From positions 1 to 5,020 of the forward strand of contig JAPPMR010000765.1 of the NCBI GenBank assembly GCA_028818995.1: a stretch of 5,020 nt of DNA, read 5' to 3'. Below are positions 1 through 4,926 of the stretch, one piece after another; the stretch's first letter is position 1; every line of letters begins with the position of its first letter. The translations under genes were made by a program, and so were the position numbers. Source of the DNA: Candidatus Poribacteria bacterium (GTDB lineage: Bacteria > Poribacteria > WGA-4E > WGA-3G). The notes beneath the pieces are model-generated. The model searched no databases. It was not told where the DNA came from and saw only the letters and a program-made list of their open reading frames with translations.

Positions 1-45
1 AATGTAGGTGCTATGGGCTTAATTTTGCCTACCGAGGCTTGAATG
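1..45 (+). ncRNA. L10 leader core (5'-truncated), rplJ autoregulatory site
   Basis: This is the 3' part of what I read as the L10 ribosomal-protein leader, the mRNA site bound by the L10(L12)n complex to repress its own operon. GTAGG (4-8) pairs with CCTAC (28-32), enclosing GGTGC and GGCTTAAT, and the helix is followed directly by CGAGG (33-37). From memory this combination (GGUGC, GCUUAAU, CCGAGG) is the conserved heart of the family, and it lies at the expected place upstream of rplJ. The 5' half of the leader lies before the window. The first 42 bases can also be read as an open 13-codon tail, but the RNA motif explains the conserved bases better. Recognition is from memory of the consensus, not from a covariance-model search. 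Confidence 0.68.
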
Positions 46-60
46 GATAGAAACAAATGG

Positions 61-93
61 GTGCGGTGGAGCGTACGCAAGGTCTTGCCGCAT
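61..93 (+). other. Hairpin in the rplJ leader
   Basis: GTGCGG (61-66) pairs with CCGCAT (88-93), five Watson-Crick pairs plus a G-U, enclosing a loop that contains the palindrome GCGTACGC (71-78). It sits between the L10 site and the attenuator, so it would fold before the terminator is transcribed. It may act as a spacer that brings 34-39 close to 117-122. The pairing is directly visible; the role is inference. Confidence 0.4.
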
Positions 94-116
94 GTTGTTC
101 ACTCCTCTTTGATGTG

Positions 117-142
117 AGCCTCCAGGTGCCTGGGGGCTTTTT
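117..142 (+). terminator. Intrinsic terminator in the rplJ leader (attenuator)
   Basis: A nine-pair stem, AGCCTCCAG (117-125) with CTGGGGGCT (130-138), has a GUGC tetraloop and runs into five Ts (138-142), which is the standard layout of a Rho-independent terminator. It lies about 95 bases before the rplJ start codon, inside the leader, so readthrough is needed for rplJL expression. AGCCUC (117-122) of the 5' arm is also complementary to GAGGCU (34-39) in the L10 site, giving an alternative antiterminator pairing. Attenuation of rplJL by L10(L12)4 is known in Bacillus subtilis; its operation here is inferred from the structure. Confidence 0.75.
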
Positions 143-221
143 GCATGGAATCGTATACCCAATTAACGGGTTTACTGGGAAACCGAGGCAATGTGCCGCG
201 GTTAACATACAACCTACCCAG

Positions 222-228
222 AAAGGAA
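222..228 (+). promoter_or_regulatory. Ribosome binding site of rplJ
   Basis: AAAGGAA ends seven bases before the ATG at 236. This is a good purine-rich Shine-Dalgarno element, and it supports the chosen start of L10. Confidence 0.7.
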
Positions 229-235
229 CTGGAAC

Positions 236-802
236 ATGCCGAATGAGGCGAATGTTCATCAGACAGAGCAAATTCGTGAGATTTTTGACAGTGCTGATGT
301 CGTTCTGCTAACAGACTTTCAGGGACTTACCGTCGCGGAAATTAGCGAGCTGCGCAATCAGCTCCGAGCAGCGGGTGTCCGCTATAAAGTCTGTAAGAAC
401 ACATTAGTAAACGTCGTTGCACAAGAGAGAGGCATTGAAGGGTTAGCACCTTATCTCAAAGGAAATACAGCACTTGCTACTGGCACAGACCCGGCGACAT
501 CCTCAAAAATCTTGCTTGAATTTGGCGAAGAGCACGAAAATTTTAAGATCAAAGGCGGGATTCTTGGAACACAGGTGATCGACCCAGCAGGTGTTGAGTC
601 ACTCCAAGATATGCCCTCACGGGAAGTCCTGATTGGCAAGACCGTCGGTCTCATCAGTGCCCCGCTTACCGGACTTGTCCGGACTCTCGATCAAGGTTCA
701 CCTATTACAGGTATGGTGAACGTACTCAGTGGAACGATACGTCAGGTAACCTCTGTACTCACACAGGTTACTGACCAAAAGAAAGAGGCGGAGAACGCCT
801 AA
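236..802 (+). CDS. rplJ: 50S ribosomal protein L10
   Basis: L10 anchors the ribosomal stalk: its N-terminal domain binds 23S rRNA with L11, and its C-terminal helix carries L7/L12 dimers. The 188-residue product shows the family pattern throughout: a conserved early block around residues 22-60 (VVLLTDFQGLTV, ELRNQLRAAGVRYKVCKNTL), a LKGNTALA segment (74-81), FKIKGGILG (103-111), MPSREVL (126-132), and a long hydrophobic C-terminal helix (about 142-180) for L12 binding. The length is slightly above the usual 165-175 because of an extended acidic/polar C-terminus (DQKKEAENA). The start is set by the ATG with AAAGGAA upstream. It is probably regulated by the leader and attenuator ahead of it and cotranscribed with rplL. 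The N-terminus is less basic than in many L10s. Confidence 0.96.
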   Translation: MPNEANVHQTEQIREIFDSADVVLLTDFQGLTVAEISELRNQLRAAGVRYKVCKNTLVNVVAQERGIEGLAPYLKGNTALATGTDPATSSKILLEFGEEHENFKIKGGILGTQVIDPAGVESLQDMPSREVLIGKTVGLISAPLTGLVRTLDQGSPITGMVNVLSGTIRQVTSVLTQVTDQKKEAENA

Positions 803-862
803 ATCAAGGCGCGTATTGCGCATATGCTAAATAGTGTGGGGAAATGACTTAACCCTGCATTG

Positions 863-887
863 CTTGATCAGAAGACTTCTAATCAAG
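863..887 (+). other. Hairpin in the rplJ-rplL gap
   Basis: CTTGAT (863-868) pairs with ATCAAG (882-887). After one C/A mismatch, AGAA (870-873) pairs with TTCT (877-880) around a GAC loop. That makes ten pairs, followed by TTAATTT. The AT-rich tail is too weak for me to call a terminator. In a gap of 120 bases between genes whose products are needed at different stoichiometry (several L12 per L10), a processing or mRNA-stabilising hairpin is plausible. The structure is seen; the role is inferred. Confidence 0.4.
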
Positions 888-909
888 TTAATTTGGTACT
901 ACTTATCAG

Positions 910-915
910 AAAGGA
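910..915 (+). promoter_or_regulatory. Ribosome binding site of rplL
   Basis: AAAGGA lies seven bases before the ATG at 923. This decides the start: the in-frame upstream ATG at 860 would add 21 residues with no family similarity and falls within the intergenic hairpin region. Confidence 0.75.
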
Positions 916-922
916 TAAAAAC

Positions 923-1321
923 ATGTCCGCAGATTTAGAGAAAATGATTGACGAGATTAGCAATATGACCGTTCTGGAACTTTCCGAATTGGTCAAAGCG
1001 TTAGAGGATAAATTTGGCGTAAGCGCATCAGCCGCGCCGGCTGTCGCTGTGGCAGGGGTAGCAGCACCCGCCGCTGACGCTGAAGAAGAAGCCGCTCCAG
1101 CAGAAGAGAAAACGGAGTTTGACGTTCAACTCAAGGACTTCGGTTCCAAGAAGATTCCGGTCATCAAAGAGGTTCGTGCTATTACTGGACTCGGTCTGAA
1201 GGAAGCGAAAGAGAAAGTCGAATCCGCGCCTGTCATCATTCAAGAAGGTATTTCTAAAGAAGAAGCCGAGAAGACAAAAGAGCAGCTTGAAGCCCTCGAT
1301 GCTGAAGTTGAAATCGTATAG
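923..1321 (+). CDS. rplL: 50S ribosomal protein L7/L12
   Basis: L7/L12 is the multi-copy acidic stalk protein that recruits and stimulates elongation, initiation and release factor GTPases. The product has 132 residues. An N-terminal dimerisation and L10-binding domain (about 1-33, [27 protein letters not shown] region) is followed by an Ala/Pro/Glu-rich hinge (about 34-63) and the globular factor-binding domain (64-132). The factor-binding signature is intact: [17 protein letters not shown] (80-96), with K82, R85, G89, G91 and K93. Two small departures from the common pattern are seen: the usual GA before the final strand reads DA (D126), and the chain ends in EIV rather than a lysine. The hinge is longer than in E. 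coli, making the protein some ten residues longer. It is the last gene of the operon, since a strong terminator follows. Confidence 0.97.
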   Translation: MSADLEKMIDEISNMTVLELSELVKALEDKFGVSASAAPAVAVAGVAAPAADAEEEAAPAEEKTEFDVQLKDFGSKKIPVIKEVRAITGLGLKEAKEKVESAPVIIQEGISKEEAEKTKEQLEALDAEVEIV

Positions 1322-1348
1322 GTGGAAGTACACCGCCTTGTAACATAG

Positions 1349-1371
1349 ACCGCGCGCTTAAACCGCGCGGT
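1349..1371 (+). other. GC-rich hairpin after rplL
   Basis: ACCGCGCG (1349-1356) pairs perfectly with CGCGCGGT (1364-1371) around a seven-base loop CTTAAAC. There is no T-tract, so by itself it is not an intrinsic terminator. Only four bases separate it from the larger terminator hairpin downstream. It could protect the rplL 3' end from exonucleases or aid polymerase pausing. Confidence 0.55.
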
Positions 1372-1375
1372 AGGT

Positions 1376-1452
1376 AAACCCATTATGGTCTTGATCATAG
1401 CGATGCCCGAACTCATCGCTCTACAGCGGACTATAATGGGTTTTCGTTTTTT
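1376..1452 (+). terminator. Strong intrinsic terminator closing the rplJL operon
   Basis: An outer stem of sixteen contiguous pairs (1376-1391 with 1428-1443, including two or three G-U pairs) carries a symmetrical 7/7 internal loop. An inner seven-pair stem follows, AGCGATG (1399-1405) with CATCGCT (1414-1420), capped by an eight-base loop. The 3' arm merges into TTTT, then CG and six Ts (1447-1452). This two-stage architecture is longer than usual for a simple terminator. The T-tail is only on the + strand side, so it terminates rplL transcription and separates it from the downstream genes. Confidence 0.8.
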
Positions 1453-1462
1453 GTAGAAAAGA

Positions 1463-1616
1463 AATCTCCAAGGGTGCAGATATATTATAGTAAAACCCGT
1501 AATTACTTATACCAACACAAGGGCGAGGATGCAATCCTCGCCAGCGACGGTGGGATGTTTGTTCCCTGATGAACTGTAACATATTTTTGGATTTTACTAT
1601 GAACCTATTGGAGATT
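1463..1616. repeat. MITE/REP-like palindromic element (nested inverted repeats)
   Basis: The ends of this 154-bp stretch are perfect inverted repeats, AATCTCCAA (1463-1471) and TTGGAGATT (1608-1616). A second inverted pair lies inside them: ATAGTAAAACCC (1487-1498) against GGATTTTACTAT (1589-1600), 11 of 12 complementary. Near the centre is a perfect 9-bp hairpin (1522-1542). Nested terminal repeats with a central hairpin and no convincing gene resemble a miniature inverted-repeat or REP/BIME element. I see no clear target-site duplication and cannot test for other copies. A minus-strand reading frame runs through the element (1421-1624) but looks fortuitous. Together with the terminator, this fills the gene-free stretch 1322-1650. 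Confidence 0.5.
1522..1542. repeat. Perfect 9-bp hairpin at the centre of the palindromic element
   Basis: GGCGAGGAT (1522-1530) and ATCCTCGCC (1534-1542) are perfectly complementary around a GCA loop. It is much more GC-rich than the surrounding AT-rich arms. No T-tract follows, so it is not a terminator. Its position within a few bases of the midpoint of the outer repeats suggests that it is part of the element. Confidence 0.6.
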
Positions 1617-1650
1617 CCACTCAATTGCTGGAAAATACCAAGTATTACCG

Positions 1651-2493
1651 ATGTTCAGTATTGTTGATGTCTTTTATCTTGTTTTCAGTCAACTCGCTGT
1701 TGGTGGGTTTATTCTGCTTCTCGTAGTCCCGAAAGGATTGGTAGGTGCCAATTTCTATCGCTTGATGGGGAGTATCTATTTGCTTGTAGGTGGCTTATCG
1801 CGTTGTGCAAACCTTGCTCTCTATCAGCAACCTGTTACATTTCGCAACTTTTTCGGATTTTGGCAGAACCCAGAGTCCATTTCTGTTATCTGCTTTTTTC
1901 TCATCGTCCTTTTTTACACATTGAGTTGGTGGTTCAAAGCACCACTGGTCACCCGACTCCTTTTCTTTAGTGGGATAATTTGCGGCGTAGTATGGATTGT
2001 CTTGAGCGCACAGCGTTATTTTCAAGTTGTTCAACTCCCCGCTGCAATGTTTCTATTACCGCTTCAGTTCTTAACAGCGTCCGTGTTACTGGGTGCCGTC
2101 CACAGCGGAATGTGGTTTGGACACTGGTATCTGGTGGTGCCCGATTTGCCAGTGACATATCTGAAACGGTTTAATACTGTATTACTCTATACCCTTTCGG
2201 GTATGACCCTGCTTCTCTGCCTGAACCTTTTTTTCAGACAGCAATCCACAGATGTCGTTCCTTTTAACCTTTTCTATCAAATCATTTTCAGCATGCGGAT
2301 GCTGATAGGGATTGGTGGAACACTGTTTCTCTATTTTATTACATGGGATTGCTTACGCCCTAAATCGGTTGCCCGCGATGTTCTTGGTGCGACGCGCGCT
2401 GCAACGGGTTTCCTTTTTATTGCTATTATTACAGTGTTTCTGGGCGAGTTTTGCAGTCGATTGCTGCTTCTGGAAATGCGGTTCATCTTCTGA
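1651..2493 (+). CDS. Multi-pass integral membrane protein, function unknown
   Basis: I do not recognise this 280-residue protein. It has about eight hydrophobic segments: roughly residues 7-27, 38-57, 76-95, 101-120, 131-150, 173-195, 207-231 and 248-275. Loops are short. The most motif-like region is HSGMWFGHWYLVVPDLP (151-167), with His151 and His158 at the start of a loop after segment 5. These could bind a metal or heme, but that is speculation. Other charged residues at membrane edges include R215, D233, R249 and E266. The ATG at 1651 is the only reasonable start, yet no good Shine-Dalgarno lies before it (the nearest purine run, CTGGAAAA, is about 15 bases away). It lies just downstream of the palindromic element and 102 bases before the secreted propeller gene, with which it may be cotranscribed. 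Coding quality is supported by length and a consistent membrane pattern. Confidence 0.75.
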   Translation: MFSIVDVFYLVFSQLAVGGFILLLVVPKGLVGANFYRLMGSIYLLVGGLSRCANLALYQQPVTFRNFFGFWQNPESISVICFFLIVLFYTLSWWFKAPLVTRLLFFSGIICGVVWIVLSAQRYFQVVQLPAAMFLLPLQFLTASVLLGAVHSGMWFGHWYLVVPDLPVTYLKRFNTVLLYTLSGMTLLLCLNLFFRQQSTDVVPFNLFYQIIFSMRMLIGIGGTLFLYFITWDCLRPKSVARDVLGATRAATGFLFIAIITVFLGEFCSRLLLLEMRFIF

Positions 2494-2506
2494 AAACAAA
2501 CTTATT

Positions 2507-2533
2507 GCGGGATTTTGGGAATACGCGTCCCGC
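2507..2533. repeat. Short inverted repeat in the gap before the propeller gene
   Basis: GCGGGA (2507-2512) is repeated in inverted form as TCCCGC (2528-2533) with a 15-base spacer containing ACGCGT. There is no T-tract. It could be a weak hairpin after the membrane protein gene or a protein-binding site. The evidence is only the symmetry. Confidence 0.3.
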
Positions 2534-2586
2534 TGTGCCCGCGAACCGGTTTCTAATCCGTTTGTGTATCCATATAACATATAATT

Positions 2587-2591
2587 GGAGG
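2587..2591 (+). promoter_or_regulatory. Ribosome binding site of the secreted propeller gene
   Basis: GGAGG with four As before the ATG at 2596 is a strong Shine-Dalgarno at slightly short spacing. It fixes the start, which is also directly ahead of a good signal peptide. TATAAC (2573-2578) and TATAAT (2580-2585) upstream look like -10 boxes, but I find no convincing -35 partner. Confidence 0.75.
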
Positions 2592-2595
2592 AAAA

Positions 2596-4746
2596 ATGCG
2601 AATTTTAATACCCTTGTTCATTTTCTGTTTTTTGTCTTTCACATGGGGTGACATTCAATTTGAAGAAGTGTCACAGCACGCAGGGATTACACGAGTCGGT
2701 GAAAGTTGGGGGAATGCTTGGGGCGATTTTAATGGCGATGGGTACCTTGATTTATGGGCTACCAATCACCGACACAAGCCGAGTCTCTATCGGAATAATG
2801 GCGACGGTACGTTCACAGATATTATTGAAGAGGTTTGGGATGCGAATCCTTCTGCGGATACACATGGGGCAGCTTGGGCAGATTTCGATAACGATGGGGA
2901 CCAAGACCTCATTGTCTTATCGGGTGGCGGAGGCGGCTTGAGTAACCAGACGCGTACGAACCACGCTAACCATCTTTATGTGAATGAACATGGAAGGCTA
3001 ATAGAACGCGCCGCAGCACTTGGCGTGGATTACCCCCTTTTGCGAGGCAGGACCCCTCTCTGGTTGGATTGGAATCGCGACGGGCTGCTTGATGTCCTTC
3101 TCACAGGGGAATCAAGAAAGGATAGGACCGGTGAATTGTTTACACCTGCGCTATTTTCTCAAACTATAAGTGGTTTCGAGAATGTGAATCCTGCTGTCGG
3201 TTTCTCTTTTCAAAAAGATACCGCGTTAGCGCAAATTGCCAGTGTAACAGCAACCGGTAATATGGCTCTTGTTATCAACTACCACCTCTATCCGCTTGCT
3301 ATATATGATACATCTAATATCCCCTTTACAGAACTTCTGCAGATGATTAACATTCCATTTGGGGATTATATTGGCGTAGCAGATGCAGCAATTGCAGATT
3401 TCGATGGGGATCTGCTTTCAGATATCTTCCTTACTCGTGGATATGAACAATACCATGTTGAACAGGTGAATTCGCACCAGCTTAAACTCTACATAAAAAA
3501 TGTGTACCTTCTCTCGATAGAATCAGGAATCAGTTTTAAAACCGATGGTGATGTCTTTTTTCAAATCTATTCAGAATGGGGACCGCAACTGCCTTTGGTT
3601 AGAATCGGTGCTGATGGACACAACGTCACAGAATTTGAAGACGGCGAATTTAAAGGCGTGACACCTAACCTTAGGTCTGCTTCCTTTAAAGTTAATCTCT
3701 CACCTAATGATCCAAGGGTTGCTGGGCTCAAGCCTCGTCCTGAAGACGAGAAATTTGGGATTTACATCGGCTATGAACCGGAAACAACAGTATGGACACT
3801 CATCTGTCATAAACTTCCTGCCTCCGCTGCGATTAAAACTTCACGGCCTATATCGGAATTAAAAACGATTAATTTTTTACCCGACATTCGTGACCTACTT
3901 TCATCAGTCCTTTTAATAAACGGGGAAAACGGATTTCAAATTTCATCAAAGACTAACGGATTTAACTTGCTTGTAGATGGACACTCCGTCGTAGCAGGAG
4001 ACTTTGATAACGATATGGACATGGACCTCTATGTTGTGCGTTCAAATACCGCTGAAAACGTTCCAAATCATCTATATGAAAATCTTGGTGACGGATCCTT
4101 CATTGAAAGTGCGGATGCTGGTGGCGCAGCAGGAAGCACGCAGGGTAGAGGGCAGAGTGCTACAATGGCAGACTACGACCGAGATGGTTACCTAGATATC
4201 TTCGTCACAAACGGTAGAGGGGAGTATCCGCTTACCGATGGACCCGACCAACTCTTCCGAAACCTCGGTAGCGGCAATAATTGGCTCCAAATTGATTTAG
4301 AAGGAACTATCTCTAATCGTGATGGTATTGGCGCGAAGCTTTTTGCAACCACGCCTGACGGTAAGACACAACTGCGGGAAAATGGCGGTGGTATCCACTG
4401 GGCACAGCAAGACCAGAAACGCATCCATTTTGGACTTGCACAGAATGAAAAGGTCATTGAATTAGTGATCCACTGGCCGAGCGGCATTGTTCAAAAATTG
4501 AAGGATGTGTCGGTAAACCAAGTGTTGCAAATCGTTGAAACGGATATGCCAGAATCTCTCCATGGTGATGTCAATTCGGATGGAATGGTGAATATTCTCG
4601 ATCTCCTTGTTGTGGTGTCGTACTTCAGTGAAAGTCCATCTACAAATGTGAAAGTTGACGTTAACAAAGATGGCGTAGTCAATATTTTAGATCTCGTTGC
4701 TATTTCAAATTTACTGAACAAAACTGAAGAGGCACCTGAAAATTGA
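2596..4746 (+). CDS. Secreted FG-GAP/VCBS propeller protein with UnbV/ASPIC domain and C-terminal dockerin
   Basis: This 716-residue protein begins with a signal peptide (MRILIPLFIFCFLSFTWG, cleavage probably near residue 18), so it is exported. The body is a beta-propeller of the CRTAC1-like type. Ca2+-binding FG-GAP/VCBS loops of the form DxDxDGxxD occur at residues 44-52, 97-104, 158-166, 268-276, 469-477 and 526-534. The loops at 268 and 469 are degenerate, with the usual Gly replaced by Leu or Met. About 150 residues without such loops (283-435) interrupt the propeller and look like an inserted beta-rich domain. A UnbV/ASPIC domain follows (about 572-647: SNRDGIGAKL, HFGL, HWPSG, NQVLQIVE). 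Two dockerin type I F-hand loops close the chain: D658-D669 and D688-D699, both DxNxDGxVNxLD-like. Such proteins are presumed to be extracellular adhesion or binding proteins; the ligand cannot be inferred. No cohesin or enzyme domain is visible here. Confidence 0.9.
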   Translation: MRILIPLFIFCFLSFTWGDIQFEEVSQHAGITRVGESWGNAWGDFNGDGYLDLWATNHRHKPSLYRNNGDGTFTDIIEEVWDANPSADTHGAAWADFDNDGDQDLIVLSGGGGGLSNQTRTNHANHLYVNEHGRLIERAAALGVDYPLLRGRTPLWLDWNRDGLLDVLLTGESRKDRTGELFTPALFSQTISGFENVNPAVGFSFQKDTALAQIASVTATGNMALVINYHLYPLAIYDTSNIPFTELLQMINIPFGDYIGVADAAIADFDGDLLSDIFLTRGYEQYHVEQVNSHQLKLYIKNVYLLSIESGISFKTDGDVFFQIYSEWGPQLPLVRIGADGHNVTEFEDGEFKGVTPNLRSASFKVNLSPNDPRVAGLKPRPEDEKFGIYIGYEPETTVWTLICHKLPASAAIKTSRPISELKTINFLPDIRDLLSSVLLINGENGFQISSKTNGFNLLVDGHSVVAGDFDNDMDMDLYVVRSNTAENVPNHLYENLGDGSFIESADAGGAAGSTQGRGQSATMADYDRDGYLDIFVTNGRGEYPLTDGPDQLFRNLGSGNNWLQIDLEGTISNRDGIGAKLFATTPDGKTQLRENGGGIHWAQQDQKRIHFGLAQNEKVIELVIHWPSGIVQKLKDVSVNQVLQIVETDMPESLHGDVNSDGMVNILDLLVVVSYFSESPSTNVKVDVNKDGVVNILDLVAISNLLNKTEEAPEN

Positions 4747-4852
4747 TTGTTGTCCACTTGAAGTGAAGCATCGTGGATTGGCTCTTTATTCATAGGGAAA
4801 GTCAATGCTTGGGATATCGAGGCTGCTGAAAGGTTAAGTGTCCTTGGCTTTA
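4747..4852. other. Intergenic stretch after the propeller gene, no gene seen
   Basis: I see no plausible coding region. GTCCAC (4752-4757) can pair with GTGGAT (4773-4778) across a 15-base loop, with CTTTATT a few bases later (4784-4790). This is a poor terminator candidate. AAGG/CCTT (near 4831-4845) forms another weak stem. A transcript end for the upstream gene is expected here but is not clearly marked. Confidence 0.3.
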
Positions 4853-4875
4853 TTTAAATTTCATTGTAATTTAAA
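4853..4875. promoter_or_regulatory. Perfect AT-rich palindrome overlapping the promoter (possible operator)
   Basis: TTTAAATT (4853-4860) and AATTTAAA (4868-4875) form a perfect 8-bp inverted repeat with a seven-base spacer. The right half covers the 3' end of the putative -35 box of the dehydrogenase gene. The 15-bp centre-to-centre spacing would fit a dimeric repressor, but an AT-only palindrome in AT-rich DNA can also arise by chance. Confidence 0.4.
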
Positions 4876-4892
4876 AGCGAATATGCTAAAAT
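4864..4892 (+). promoter_or_regulatory. Sigma70-type promoter of the dehydrogenase gene
   Basis: TTGTAA (4864-4869) matches the -35 consensus at four of six positions. Exactly 17 bases later comes TAAAAT (4887-4892), five of six to TATAAT, preceded by an extended -10 TG (4884-4885). Transcription would start near 4899, leaving a leader of about 28 bases that contains the Shine-Dalgarno. Confidence 0.6.
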
Positions 4893-4915
4893 AATGGCAT
4901 TCATTAAAGACTTGA

Positions 4916-4920
4916 GGAGG
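4916..4920 (+). promoter_or_regulatory. Ribosome binding site of the dehydrogenase gene
   Basis: GGAGG, within GAGGAGG, is six bases before the ATG at 4927: strong and well spaced. It supports the start of the truncated gene. Confidence 0.8.
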
Positions 4921-4926
4921 CATATA

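Noticed and set aside
1..42. Possible C-terminus of ribosomal protein L1 (frame 1, ending TGA at 40-42)
   Set aside because: The peptide NVGAMGLILPTEA is only loosely L1-like. The same bases match the conserved L10 leader core with a closing helix, which explains the sequence better.
57..311. 84-residue + strand open frame across the leader
   Set aside because: It overlaps the leader terminator and the start of rplJ, has no family resemblance, and has no ribosome binding site.
860..922. Upstream in-frame start for rplL
   Set aside because: The extra residues are not L12-like. The ATG at 923 has AAAGGA at ideal spacing and gives the family's usual N-terminus.
1376..1444. tRNA-like fold
   Set aside because: The nested stems resemble a cloverleaf arm, but there is no T-arm GTTCGA motif, no D-arm and no proper acceptor. 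The T-tail shows it to be a terminator.
1421..1624. 67-residue minus-strand open frame
   Set aside because: It is spread over the terminator and palindromic element, with Arg/Trp-rich translation coming from the hairpin arms. It is likely a fortuitous frame in a repeat.
2550..2585. Promoter before the propeller gene (TATAAC or TATAAT boxes)
   Set aside because: No credible -35 at 16-18 bases, and TATAAT lies too close to the start codon; AT-richness alone explains the boxes.
4188..4805. Minus-strand open frames at 4188-4487 and 4491-4805
   Set aside because: They are antisense shadows of the UnbV and dockerin regions, with no motifs and no ribosome binding sites.
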